Positions 46,952 to 57,881 of a stretch of DNA of 64,000 nt are shown here, one piece after another. Location: the NCBI GenBank assembly GCA_000507305.1, contig DF239942.1:1-64000 (forward strand), written 5' to 3'. This DNA is from Breviolum minutum Mf 1.05b.01 (taxonomy: Eukaryota > Sar > Dinophyceae > Suessiales > Symbiodiniaceae). The notes beneath the pieces were generated by a model. The model had not been told where the DNA came from and did no database searches. It saw nothing but the letters and a program-made list of their open reading frames with translations. How positions within the stretch are numbered: position 1 is the first letter of the stretch; each line of letters begins with the position of its first letter. Position numbers and translations under genes: made by a program.

Positions 46952-47217
46952 TGATTCAACCATGTCTTGATGTCATCAAACAAGTATTGGAAATGTTCTT
47001 GACTGAATCTATGATGGATTTACTTGATATCCATATTTTTGGTAGCCGTGAGAACTTAATCCAAGCTGACATACTTTGCAGCAAACCTGGCCTTCTGGAT
47101 GTTTGGAGATTTTTTCCGCCATGGTTCCGGGCATCAGCGGAATTTTTGCACATCTCCAGGCGAGAAATTTGGTGTTCCAACTTTTGGAGGAGTGAATTTT
47201 TGGAGTACTTGAATTGA
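46952..47217 (+). other. Duplicated open segment (DLLDIHIFGSRENLIQADIL)
   Basis: Open frame IQPCLDVIKQVLEMFLTESM, MDLLDIHIFGSRENLIQADI and onward, ending in EFLEYLN. Unit 2 has the same at 50846-51109, preceded there by an ATG at 50834. The antisense strand is open in both as well. Because the copies are nearly identical, conservation says little; it may be a 5' exon of the FkbM-like gene. Confidence 0.35.
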
Positions 47218-47689
47218 ATCCCCGATTGGCCGTGGACTTTCTTTGGAATCATCATTAAGGAGTCGGACTATGGAGAACTTGAAGTTTAACATTTCCCACC
47301 CAAAAAGTCTTTCAAAAGCCCTCTTCCAACTAGCCATTTTTTGGGAGGGTAAACTCGCTGTTAAACTTCTGATTCCTGCGAACTTAGAGCTTCAACCTTG
47401 GTACTGGGTGCAAACGCCCCTCGTCCCATGCTAAGACTCGTGCCAAGTTGATTTGATCATTTTTGGATATGAGATGATGTAGTTAAAGTCTGCGTACCTT
47501 CAGTGTGTAAAGATTTGGGTGGATGTGCTGAATGAGCCAGTATGTTTTGACATTCTTTCTGCTCCTCATTGTTTTGTTGCGATTTTGTGATGTCACTTCA
47601 GATGTGTTGAATTAGCAGTGGCTTAGTATCATTTGCTGTTTGCTGTTTGTGAGATTCTGGCGATTTTGTGTGAGATTCGTTTCGGGTTT

Positions 47690-48102
47690 ATGGGGGGAGT
47701 TAGGGGCAGGGGTTGGGGTTTTTGGCGACGGTAATAGGGTTTTTTTGCTACAGTGGGGACATTTCATACGGTAACGGGGGTTTTTTGCAACGGCGCTAGC
47801 TGGGGAGGGTTTTTTGCAGCAGTCCCACGGGGGTTTTTTGTGACGGTGCCGGCTTGCCGGGGGGTTTTTTGCATCAGTCCCACGGGGGTTTTTTGCATCA
47901 GTTTCCACGTCCAGACAAGGCAACTTTAAAACAACAAAAATTACAGCTGGAAAACTTCGGTTTTTTGGTATTTCCTCATATTCCTACAAGAATACAGAAG
48001 CTGGAGGGGGGTTGGGGGGACGCATCGCTGACGACCATGATGGTGGTCTTTGTTTTGAACCTGTTGTTGTCGTTGTTGTTGCTGTGGCTGGTGCTGGTGG
48101 NG

Positions 48103-48137
<35 letters not shown>

Positions 48138-48190
48138 GCTGTTACTGGTGGTGGCGCTGGTGCTGGTGGTGTTGGTGCCGTGTTGTACTA

Positions 48191-48222
<32 letters not shown>

Positions 48223-48242
48223 ACTACTACTACTACTACTGT

Positions 48243-48305
<63 letters not shown>

Positions 48306-48570
48306 GCCACAGTCGCCCACGAAGATGTCTTCTTGATGCTCCGCTCCGCTGTGGACCTGTGCCGATGTAATAAACCCTGGTTACCGTCGCGGAAAACCAC
48401 CACTGATGCAAAAAAAACCCCTTGCCGTAGCCAAAAACCCTTCCACTGTCGCAAAAAACCCCCCCAGCACTGTCGCAAAAAAACCCCAACAACGACCGTC
48501 GCAAAAAACCCCCTAACCAACCCACTGTAGCAAAAAAACCCCGTTACCGGCGCAAAAAACCCGAAGCCCG
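47690..48570. repeat. Foldback minisatellite array with (ACT)/(GTT) core, unit 1
   Basis: Left arm (47710-47905): many copies of a motif like GGGGGTTTTTTGCGACGG. Core (48010-48305): GCATCGCTGACGACCATGAT, then GTT and ACT trinucleotide runs, one N at 48101. Right arm (48381-48565): the inverse complement, CCGTCGCAAAAAACCCC. The whole is a long imperfect hairpin inside the FkbM upstream intron. Confidence 0.8.
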
Positions 48571-48612
48571 TTAGGGCAACCAACAAGCTGTGAACTTCGA
48601 ACCAGCCAACAG

Positions 48613-50046
48613 GTCGCCCACTTACCATTCGAGCAGAATTGGCAGCACTTGGCTTCAGAGCCACAGTTGTTCTTCTTGGAAGTTGGGACGAATAACTACG
48701 ACTTGGACAGGGACTTACTTGGAGATTTGTTGCAAGACTGGAAGGATTGGTTTTTGGTGAGTTTCGAACCCTTGCTAGACAAATATGCTGACCTTTTAAG
48801 CGACAAAAGTTCGAAGTTTAGTGCCCTAGGCTTACAGCATCCAAGGGCTTTGGCGCTGCCGTTTGCAGTGGATAACTGTGCAGGTCCTGCTGCCACCTTT
48901 CATGTCTCTCCAGTAGATATGTGTTCATCATTACTCCCTTTCAAGGAGAGATTCACAGAAGAGAACCAGAAAATTCGTGCAGAGGGCAAAGGCCATGACT
49001 ATGCCAATTGGATCGCAAAAGAATGTGTTGTTTTGCAGGAGAAAAGGACAGTGCCTTGTGTAACCTTGGAGCAGGTGTTGAGTGAGTGGTTGGTAAACCG
49101 TACGGTGGCAAGGTTGAAGGTGGATGCGCAAGGGCTTGACCACATAGTGGTACAGTCTGCAGGGGCTGCTGTGACGCAGGTGAGGTATGCGCTTCTTGAG
49201 ATAACAAATCCTGGTGCCACGCCGCAATACGAAGGTCAACTCCCCTGTCCCAGAGTCATGTCTAGTATGAGATCATTGGGATTTGTATTGGCAGATGACC
49301 GACTATCCATGAGTTCCGTTTGCAACGCGAGTGCTTTTGGCAACCATTTGAGTCAATGGAAGAATCTTCATCGGCAAAATCAACAAGATGACTTGAGTTT
49401 TATCCGGAGGGAGCTCAAACCTTTGTGGAGAGGTTTCCACAGCGATTACTTTTTCTGCCGTTTTTTTGCTGCTGCGGGCGCCTGCGGTGCTCCAGTTTGT
49501 TTCAGTGACCATCTGCAAGCGCAAGTGAACCGAACTGGGGGTTGTGAAGGAGACATCGTTGACAAGATTACATTTACGTCGAAAGCAGTAGGTATGATCC
49601 ATCTCATGTATTCTCCAAAATGTGAGAATGAAGTTTCTGTTAAGGTGGACACTTCTGTGCAAATTCAAATACACCAGGGCTATACGTGGCATGCCCGTTT
49701 GTGCCCTGTACTTTCCGGGCCTTTGACACGTGTATCATTCTCAACGAATAAGAATGAGAGCTTGACTCTTGACAAAAAAGTGCAGCATGTTTTCCTGCAA
49801 GTCGGAGATAAGTCTGAACAAATGGGTGCCACCATTGTACTGCCGGGCATTATGACCCTGGAAGAACGTAAAAAGAAAATGGCGCTGCGACAAATTCTTT
49901 ACCTCTCAGAGATCGAGAAGATTCCACGTATCTTGTTGCCAGAATCCTGTACAAATTTGGCTAGATCTTCATTGGTTCCCCTAGACTTCTACGAGGCAAT
50001 GCGGGATTACTCCGATGCTTGTTTGTGCAGGAGGATCAACGCTTGA
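48613..50046 (+). CDS. FkbM-like SAM-dependent methyltransferase, copy 1 (main exon, 477 aa)
   Basis: The frame is open from the acceptor GCCAACAG|G at 48613 (VAHLPFEQNWQHL...) to TGA at 50046; no ATG precedes the methyltransferase motifs, so the start codon must lie in an upstream exon. Residues 22-28 LEVGTNN match the FkbM SAM-binding loop (D-V-G-x-N), followed by VSFEPL (v-x-AFEP) and, about 110 residues later, LKVDAQGLDHIVVQSAG, equivalent to the family's LKiDvEGaE motif with Gln replacing Glu. These are the FkbM hallmarks; members usually methylate oxygen atoms of sugars or small molecules. The C-terminal 220 residues (CRFFAAAGACGAPVCFSDHL... ending LCRRINA) form a Cys-containing domain I do not recognise. 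Substrate unknown. Confidence 0.8.
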   Translation, partial: VAHLPFEQNWQHLASEPQLFFLEVGTNNYDLDRDLLGDLLQDWKDWFLVSFEPLLDKYADLLSDKSSKFSALGLQHPRALALPFAVDNCAGPAATFHVSPVDMCSSLLPFKERFTEENQKIRAEGKGHDYANWIAKECVVLQEKRTVPCVTLEQVLSEWLVNRTVARLKVDAQGLDHIVVQSAGAAVTQVRYALLEITNPGATPQYEGQLPCPRVMSSMRSLGFVLADDRLSMSSVCNASAFGNHLSQWKNLHRQNQQDDLSFIRRELKPLWRGFHSDYFFCRFFAAAGACGAPVCFSDHLQAQVNRTGGCEGDIVDKITFTSKAVGMIHLMYSPKCENEVSVKVDTSVQIQIHQGYTWHARLCPVLSGPLTRVSFSTNKNESLTLDKKVQHVFLQVGDKSEQMGATIVLPGIMTLEERKKKMALRQILYLSEIEKIPRILLPESCTNLARSSLVPLDFYEAMRDYSDACLCRRINA

Positions 50047-50843
50047 AATTTTGAAGGGAGACCTTTTGAAATGGGAAGCTGTTGCGGGAAGTTGTGGGAA
50101 GATGAACTCCAAAGCTTTGAGTTCGTCAAATTTTTAAAAGAAATTTTGCGTTGAAAGATGGAGGGCAAAAGTGAAGTGGAAGATTATGCAAAGTCGAGTG
50201 GGCAATGAACAATGCAGTGCGGAGTGATATTTGGGAGAGGATTTTTCAATAGAGCTAAACAGTGAACTTGAGTGCATATTTCACTCATCTTTCATAAAAA
50301 TAAGATATGGTCGGTGACAGTGACCACGCACGGAGCTCCGTGCTTGCAAGATGTTTGGTTGCAGGGCGATCAGTGATCAGTACTTGGAGGTATCACGAAC
50401 CTAAAACACATATGCGAACGTCATAAGCTAGGAACCATTTACTAAGTTTGGGTGTGGATAATGTGTGTAATACTGTATATAATTACAAACAAATAGAATG
50501 TGTAGGTACATATAAAAATCATTGATACATACCTATTTGTGTATGTATGTATAATGTATTTATACTACTTACATGTATTTAAAAAATATATTCACATATA
50601 TTCAAATAATGTGCATTGCCTTAAATAAACACGACATAGACAAGCCACTCAAAACGAACAGCTAAGGACCTGGAACTGGAGTGTTGGCTCGAGTTTCTGA
50701 GCTGGAAACTAGAAATGCTTCAGGTACAGCGGCTTTCTCTGAATCCTCAAGGGATTGAACACTGGAAAAACCCTGCAACATGTTACATGTTGGATAGAAT
50801 GGTGAGTATTATTGTGTTTCAGCCACTTCCTGAATGCACAAGC
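50047..50843. other. 3' flank of FkbM copy 1
   Basis: Sequence homologous to the flank of copy 2 (53704-54353), except for about 130 bp of AT-rich sequence at about 50502-50640. It includes the near-palindrome CACGCACGGAGCTCCGTGCT in both copies. No gene seen. Confidence 0.5.
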
Positions 50844-51394
50844 TGATTCAACCATGTCTTGATGTCATCAAACAAATATTGGAAATGCTCTTGACTGAAT
50901 CTATGATGGACTTACTTGATATCCATATTTTTGGTAGCCGTGAGAACTTAATCCAAGCTGACATACTTTGCAGCAAACCTGGCCTTCTGGATGTTTGGAG
51001 ATTTTTTCCGCCATGGTTCCGGGCATCAGCGGAATTTTTGCACATCTCCAGGCGAGAAATTTGGTGTTCCAACTTTTGGAGGAGTGAATTTCTGGAGTAC
51101 TTGAATTGAATCCCCCATAGGCTGTGGACTTTTTTTGGAATCATCATTACGGAGTCGGACTATGGAGAACTTGAAGTTTAACATTTCCCACCCAAAAAGT
51201 CTTTCAAAAGCCCTCTTCCAACTATCCATTTTTTGGGAGGGTAAACTCGCTGTTAAACTTCTGATTCCTGCCAACTTAGAGCTTCAACCTTGGTACTGGG
51301 TACAAACGCCCCTCGTCCCATGCTAAGACTCGTGCCAAGTTGATTTGATCATTTTTGGATATGAAATGATTGTGAGAGGGGATTCGAGTTGGGT

Positions 51395-52185
51395 TTTTCT
51401 GGTTCCTGGCATGGGTTTTTCCCTTCCCAGCACTCTTTTTTTCCTGGATTTGGTTTTTCAGTTCCTCCCTAGGGTTTTTTCAGTTCCCTTTGGTTTTTTC
51501 GGTTCCCGTCGTGGGTGTTTTCGGTTCCCGTCTAAACACGGTGTTTCTGGTTCGCACCTTTGGGTGTTTTCAGTTCCCGTTTTTTTTGGCCGTTCTTGTT
51601 TGTTATGGGTGCGTCAGCTTCCGTCCCATTCCCGTCATGGGTGTTTTCGGTTCCCGGGGGGGAGGGCGCAGCGCCTCCCCGCCAGATGCATCGCTGACAG
51701 CGATGATGGAGGTCTNCACCACCACCACCACCACCACGCACCACCACCACCACCACCACCACCACCACCACCACCACCACCACCACCACCACCACCAACT
51801 CCATCAGCATCAACATCACTAGCACCAGCACCGGCAACACCACTAGCAGCACCGCCTTTGTTCAGTCCTGTGTGAGAACCAAAAACACCCCGCAATAACC
51901 CAAAACACCCAGGCAGCAGCCACCGCCACCCTGTCCAGCCCTCCAGCGCTGCTTGGGAACCAGAAACACCCGCGGGAAGTACAAACACCAATGTGGGAAC
52001 CCAAAACACCCACGTGGTAACTGAAAACACCATTGCGGGAACCACAAACCCAAGGTGGTGGGAACTGAAAACACCAACGGGAACAGGAAACACCACGGGA
52101 ACTGAAAACCCAAATCCGGGAAAATAAAACCTCGGGAAGGGAAAGCACCATTCCGGGAACTGAAAACCCGGAGCCCATAGGATTC
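51395..52185. repeat. Foldback minisatellite array with (CAC) core, unit 2
   Basis: Left arm (51400-51660): copies of GGTGTTTTCGGTTCCCGTC. Core: GATGCATCGCTGACAGCGAT, then (CAC)n at 51717-51800 with one N at 51716. Right arm (51885-52165): inverse copies, GGGAACTGAAAACACC. Same architecture and position as the array in unit 1, but a different repeat sequence. Confidence 0.8.
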
Positions 52186-52248
52186 CTTTCGGGTTTATGG
52201 GGTGAGTTAGGGCAACCAACAAGCTGTGAACTTCGAACCAGCCAACAG

Positions 52249-53703
52249 GTCGCCCACTTACCATTCGAGCAGAATTGGCAGCACTTGGCTTCAGAGCCAC
52301 AGTTGTTCTTCTTGGAAGTTGGGACGAATAACTTCGCATTGGACAGGGACTTACTTGGAGATTTGTTGCAAGAAAGGAAGGATTGGTTTTTGGTGAGTTT
52401 CGAACCCTTGTTAGACAAATATGCTGACCTTTTAAGCGACAAAAGTTCGGAGTTTAGTGCCCTAGGCTTACAGCATCCAAGGGCTTTGGCGCTGCCGTTT
52501 GCAGTGGATAACTGTGCAGGTCCTGCTGCCACCTTTTATGTCTCTCCGATAGATGCCTGTTCATCATTACTCCCTTTCAAGGAGAGATTCACAGAAGAGA
52601 ACCAGAAAATTCGTGCAGAGGGCAAAGGCCATGACTGGGCCAATTGGATCGCAAAAGAATGTGTTGTTTTGCAGGAGAAAAGGACCGTGCCTTGTGTAAC
52701 CTTGGAGCAGGTGTTGAGTGAGTGGTTGGTAAACCGTACGGTGGCAAGGTTGAAGGTGGATGCTCAAGGGCTTGACCACATAGTGGTACAGTCTGCAGGG
52801 GCTGCTGTGACGCAGGTGAGGTATGTGATTCTTGAGGTAACAAATCCTGGTGCTGTGCATCTCTATGCAGGCCAATTCCCATGTTCCAAAGTCATGTCTA
52901 GTATGAGATCATTGGGATATGAATTGGCAGATGACCGACTATCCATGAGTTCCGTTTGCAACGCGAGTGCTTTTGGCAACCATTTGAGTCAATGGAAAAA
53001 TCTTCATCGGCAAAAGCAAGAAGATGACTTGAGTTTTATCCGGAGGGAGCTCAAACCTTTGTGGAGAGGTTTCCACAGCGATTACTTTTTCTGCCGTTCT
53101 TTTGCTGCTGCGGGCGCCTGTGGTGCTCCAGTTTGTTTCTGTGACCATTTGCAAGCGCAAGTGAACCGAACTGGGGGTTGTGAAGGAGACATCGTTGACA
53201 AGATTACATTTACGTCGAAAGCTGTAGGTATGATCCATCTCATTTATTCTCGAAAATGTGAGAATGAAGTTTCTGTTAAGGTGGACACTTCTGTGCAAAA
53301 GGTGGGCACTTCTGTGCAAATTCAAATACACCAGGGCTATACGTGGCATGCCCGTTTGTGCCCTGTACTTTCCAAGCCTTTGACACGTGTATCATTCTCA
53401 ACGAATAAGAATGAGAGCCTGACTCTTGACAAACAAGTGCAGCATGTTTTCCTGCAAGTCGGAGATAAGTCTGAACAAATGGGTGCCGCCATTGTACTGC
53501 CGGGCATTATGACCCTGGAAGAACGTAAAAAGAAAATGGCGCTGCGACAAATTCTATACCTCTCAGAGATCGAGAAGATTCCACGTATCTTGTTGCCAGA
53601 CTCCTGTACAAATTTGGCTAGATCTTCATTGGTTCCCCTAGACTTCTACGAGGCAATGCGGGATCACTCCAATTCTTGTTTGTGCAGGAGGATCAACGCT
53701 TGA
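52249..53703 (+). CDS. FkbM-like SAM-dependent methyltransferase, copy 2 (main exon, 484 aa)
   Basis: Very similar to copy 1, with the same acceptor (GCCAACAG|G), LEVGTNN, VSFEPL and LKVDAQGLDHIVVQSAG motifs and the same LCRRINA end. It differs by scattered substitutions, a more divergent patch at NPGAVHLYAGQFPCSK (copy 1: NPGATPQYEGQLPCPR), and a 7-residue insertion, KVGTSVQ, from a 21-nt duplication at 53281-53320. Both copies keep full-length open frames, so both are probably functional. As for copy 1, the initiator Met must come from an upstream exon. Confidence 0.8.
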   Translation, partial: VAHLPFEQNWQHLASEPQLFFLEVGTNNFALDRDLLGDLLQERKDWFLVSFEPLLDKYADLLSDKSSEFSALGLQHPRALALPFAVDNCAGPAATFYVSPIDACSSLLPFKERFTEENQKIRAEGKGHDWANWIAKECVVLQEKRTVPCVTLEQVLSEWLVNRTVARLKVDAQGLDHIVVQSAGAAVTQVRYVILEVTNPGAVHLYAGQFPCSKVMSSMRSLGYELADDRLSMSSVCNASAFGNHLSQWKNLHRQKQEDDLSFIRRELKPLWRGFHSDYFFCRSFAAAGACGAPVCFCDHLQAQVNRTGGCEGDIVDKITFTSKAVGMIHLIYSRKCENEVSVKVDTSVQKVGTSVQIQIHQGYTWHARLCPVLSKPLTRVSFSTNKNESLTLDKQVQHVFLQVGDKSEQMGAAIVLPGIMTLEERKKKMALRQILYLSEIEKIPRILLPDSCTNLARSSLVPLDFYEAMRDHSNSCLCRRINA

Positions 53704-54456
53704 AATTTTGAAGGGAAACTTTTTTAAATGGGAAGCTGTTGTGGGAAGTCGTGGGAAGATGAACTCCAAAGCTTTGAGTTCGTCAAATTTTTAAAAGACA
53801 TTTTGCGTTGAAAGATGGAGGGCAAAAGTGAAGTGGAAGATTATGCAAAGTCGAGTGGGCAATGAACAATGCAGTGCGGAGTGATATTTGGGAGAGGATT
53901 TTTCAATAGAGCTAAACAGTGAACTTGAGTGCATATTTCACTCATCTTTCATCAAAAATAAGATATGGTCGGTGACGGTCACCACGCACGGAGCTCCGTG
54001 CTTGCAAGATGTTTGGTTGCCGGGCGATCAGTGATTAAGTACTTGGAGGTATCACGAACCTAAAACACATATGCGACGTCATAACCTAGGAACCATTTAC
54101 TAAGTTTGGGTGTGGATAATGTGTGTAATACTGGAATACTGTATAAAATTACAAACACATAGAATGACAGGCCACTCAACACGAACAGCTAAGGACCTGG
54201 AATTGGAGTGTTGGCTCGAGTTTTTGAGCTGGAAACTATAAATGCTTCAGGTTACAGCAGAGAATCCTCAAAGGATTGAACACTGGAAAAACCCTGCAAC
54301 ATGTTGGATAGAATGGTGAGTATTATTGTGTTTCAGCAACTTCCTGAATGAATTCTTGAGAGATTTCCTGAATGAAATGATTCAACCATCCACTTTTGTG
54401 TTTGAGTTCAAGTTCTTTGGCCTAGTTTTTTGCCATCTCTTGTAACCCCACAAAAG

Positions 54457-54630
54457 GCCAACACAGAAAATTTATCCGGTCATTCTTTTGCCCCACGGAA
54501 GAAATCTACGACTCACCATCACCAAAAAAGTCTCGGAAATGCAGCAAGTCTCGGCGTATGGTTCGGCCAATATGGAGCTACCACTCCATACAGTGTGGAA
54601 GCTGAGCGAAACGTGAAAAGGTTGAGTCAG
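54457..54630 (+). CDS. Candidate exon (SLGVWFGQYGATTPYSVEAE...)
   Basis: CACAAAAG|G opens ANTENLSGHSFAPRKKSTTH, HHQKSLGNAASLGVWFGQYG, ATTPYSVEAERNVKRLSQ, exit at GTGGCT. A 225-codon antisense frame covers the same bases but has no recognisable features; the AG|G-GT bounded + reading is preferred. Confidence 0.45.
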
Positions 54631-54893
54631 GTGGCTGAAACGCACACCCCAAAAACCCAAACCATCGGTCTCCGGTGGAGATAGTTTTTTTTTGAAAGAG
54701 GTGGGTGGTTTGGAGGGGGGGTCTGGTTGGAGTTTGGAAACAACAAAGGGGGTCATTTTTTCCCAAACAAAAACCAAGGGAGATGTTATGGATAGAGTTT
54801 TTGTTGGTTCATGAGTTTTCAAAAGAGGCAATCCCTGGCTTGCAACCTTGATACTTTGTCTTGGGTCGGCCGACTCAATGGTATATTTGCAAG

Positions 54894-55029
54894 ATGTGCA
54901 CACTGTAAACCAAGATGCAGTTCGATTCAGTGGACGAAATCGCCTTGATGAACAACTGGGGGGGAGATTTGCCACATATGTGAAGAGATTGGTGGATGAG
55001 GAAATCAAGAGGTCGAAAAGGTTTGCAAA
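54894..55029 (+). CDS. Candidate helical exon (GGRFATYVKRLVDEEIKRSK)
   Basis: After TATTTGCAAG the frame reads DVHTVNQDAVRFSGRNRLDE, QLGGRFATYVKRLVDEEIKR, SKRFAK, with exit at GTGATT. The charged amphipathic helix resembles the coiled-coil exons upstream and could belong to the same tail. Confidence 0.5.
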
Positions 55030-55184
55030 GTGATTCACCAGAAGCATCGAAACCTGAGACTCTGAAACCTTGATCCCGAACGAATTTTCTCGAAGAACGA
55101 ATTCAATTTGGATGGTTTTTGGAGTGATTTTTCCATGACCAGCTAACACTTAACGACCGAAAAAGGTGCCGGGCATGAGTCATC

Positions 55185-55346
55185 ATGAGTCCTTTTGCTG
55201 AGGCGAGTGCACGTGGATTTGCAGCACAACCCTCGCAACCACCTTTGGTGGAGGAGGAACTCATGACACAAGTCACAGGCACATTTTTCGGGGTTTTCCG
55301 AAATGGGGTTGCTGGATTTTTCAGCCCCGGTGTACATATGGTGTGA
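55185..55346 (+). CDS. Possible small coding segment (ASARGFAAQPSQPPLVEEEL)
   Basis: ATG-to-stop frame of 53 codons, MSPFAEASARGFAAQPSQPP LVEEELMTQ and onward. Could be an exon or part of one. Weak. Confidence 0.3.
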   Translation: MSPFAEASARGFAAQPSQPPLVEEELMTQVTGTFFGVFRNGVAGFFSPGVHMV

Positions 55347-55399
55347 TGGTCATGATCTTGTTGTGAATCAAGGGTGAGATTACGAAAACCCATCTCTGA

Positions 55400-55978
55400 G
55401 GAGACAAGTATGGTCATGTATGGTCCTAATGATACAGAAAACGACGATTTACTAAAATTTCAGATTGGCTACCTCTAGATACACTCTTTGATTGCCAAAA
55501 AAGCCACGTTTGTGTGGAAACCAAGATGGCCCGCTACTACAGATAAAACTACTACCAAGCTTTTTGTATGACAGGTCTGAAAACATGAAGAACGGGATGG
55601 TCGGCCGCCAAAACGAGGAATTACTTACCATAACGGCTCATGACATTATTCAACATTTGTAGGATGCATAGCACATGAGGGCCCCAAACCATTCAAGAAA
55701 AGATTTTTTTTCCAGTCTACAACGAGATGAAACAAAAAGACCATCAGGTCCTATCAGAGTTTTCCACTCTTAGCAGAAAGAAAACCATCAAATGCCTCCG
55801 TGACCCGCCGGTTTCACCCACCGTTTGTTGGCGCAAATCCCTTGGTTTTTCCCCTACCCGGGGGTAACCGGGGCCCATTGGGTAGGTGGTGGCGGAACGA
55901 GCACTGGCAATGAGGTCACGGTCACTCCTCAGAGGCTTGGTGTTTGGTAGACCCCAAGAACCCCATAGGAAAACTCAT

Positions 55979-56029
<51 letters not shown>

Positions 56030-57880
56030 TTTTTTAATAAATCAGCCTTCTTGGAAAAGCTAACATCTCAAGGCCTCGGGAAGAAGCCAGAATGGCTTCA
56101 ACGGCCCCCTGTCAGGTTGCCGCAGTGTTGATTGTGGTTCATCAAAAACCCATACACAAAAAAACAGCATTCAGAAGTATAGCATCTACAGTATCTAAGA
56201 CAGTATCTACTATATCCTTTAGTGAGATATATGTATATATAATGAATGACTGTATAAAAAACATGTTGCATAAGTTGCATATGATATCATCTACTCTATA
56301 TAATATATAGTGTATTACTGTAACACATACAGATATATATGTATATCAAATCTTATTATTGTGCACATATTATTTTAACAGCCGAAAAACATGGGTGTTT
56401 TTTCCAACCACCAGGGTTGGCACCTCCAATAGCCTTCGGGTTTGGGGCTCCCCAGAGCGTCGGTGAAGGAAAAAGGGGGTTTGGAAACCACGGGAGCGAC
56501 CCGAGATGTTTGGAAAGATGTTTGCCCACTTTTTTTGCGACTTGGGGGTAGTTTTTCCCATGTGTTTTGTTGGGATGTTTTGGTTGGTTCAAAAAAATCA
56601 TGAAGTGGAATATGATGTTGGCTCCAGAGTTGGACATGGGCCCTAAATCTACATATTTGAACAGGGAGGAACGACTTTCGGCCTCTCAGCCAAGAGTTTT
56701 TTGTTGGAAATCAGTGGTTCATATTGGTGGCTTACCATCCTAAGGATCCCATGAAGGGGAATACAACTTCGGCATCTACCTAGGGCGAAAAAACCACCAA
56801 AATTGATCAACCAACAATTGGGTCAGATTCGGAATTGCATGTACATGAAAGTTCCTCTCACTATAGTACATAAGGTCGAATTTTTGGTGATTCCAAGATT
56901 CCTTCCTTCCATTGTGTTGACAGACAAACCCCAGAACCAAAACAAAGTCTGAAAGCTGGCGTCATCTTTAGGGATTCTTCGGGACAAGATGGGTTTATGA
57001 GATAGTATTTATACATATATATATATATACATGTATATAAGGAGATAATATGCACATTGATACGCCAATAGAATTCGGCAATTTTTAGACCCCCAATGAT
57101 GTGTGTTGGTAACCATACCATGGATGGGGAGGGGACGTTCGGAACGCACGTAAAACGCACGATGATCAGATCCATGCGAGACGGCCACGTGATCCACTGA
57201 GGCTTTAGAGGATGCCACTTTGGAGGAGACGTGTGTTGCGTAAATGCAGATAGTAGATGCGTTTTCATGAAAACTATCTCTGAACCTCCAGTGGCAACCC
57301 CAATAGGCAATAGGCACTTTGATTGATAAATCTAGTCTTCATTATTAAATGGAGGTCTACCTCTTTCCCCCAATTAACCCGGGGTGAAGCGGGTTGGCCT
57401 GGGGGTTCAACCTTAGCTTCCCTTTGGGGGAAACTATTTCGAAGGTGTTTGAGCTTCCCTCCGGCCCGGAACTGGACAGAATGCTCCAACCTCGGACTCC
57501 ATTTTTTCTTTCCACGGGAACCCTGCCAGATCACATTTGGGGGAAATTAAATTGAAAGTTCCACAGTAGCACCTTGTTTTGAAACGAAATTCTGGTCCTG
57601 AACAGATTTCATTGAGAGTTGAGAGAATATCCTGATGCGAACGTTCTGGAAAACGAGACTCTTTTGCAACGCAGGGAGTAAAAGCGTATCAGTTTCCATG
57701 TCCGTTTATGTAAAGCCTGAACTTAAAAAGGTTGACATCTGCACTGAGAACGAGGGGTGGCGTTGGCCCCGCCGGGGTCAATTTTTGAAACTTGGGGTGT
57801 GGCATGGGGTTAGCCACTGTCATTGAAACATTATGTGAATCTGAAGGGTTGCTTGCTGCATCATCAGTCTTCAGTCCTCA
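55400..57880. other. Non-coding stretch
   Basis: Apart from the microsatellite, this region holds AT-rich runs near 56220-56345 and 57005-57040 and open frames on both strands without splice context. A weak candidate, YPDANVLENETLLQRRE at about 57630-57680, lacks good boundaries. Confidence 0.35.
55979..56029. repeat. (TTG)n microsatellite
   Basis: About 16 TTG units followed by a T run; poly-Leu in one frame is an artefact of the repeat. Confidence 0.95.
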
Positions 57881-57881
57881 G

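Larger units (their letters stand above)
46952..50843. repeat. Segmental tandem duplication, unit 1
   Basis: Begins at TGATTCAACCATGTCTTGATG and is repeated from 50844. It contains a conserved 260-bp open segment (46952-47217), a foldback minisatellite, an FkbM-like gene and an AT-rich tail of about 130 bp (about 50502-50640) missing from unit 2. Confidence 0.85.
50844..54353. repeat. Segmental tandem duplication, unit 2
   Basis: Second copy of the 46952 unit. It diverges completely in the middle (51365-52185), where a different foldback array is present, and ends at AACTTCCTGAATG, after which unrelated sequence follows. Confidence 0.85.

Noticed and set aside
47976..48530. Long frames of poly-Thr, poly-Val, poly-Tyr
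   Set aside because: They are the translation of trinucleotide microsatellites.
51635..52532. Antisense frames of 229-234 codons across the unit 2 array
   Set aside because: Created by the CAC core, the repetitive arms and the antisense of the FkbM exon.
54472..55149. 225-codon antisense open frame
   Set aside because: No recognisable motifs, low-complexity composition, and it is antisense to two splice-bounded + strand exon candidates.
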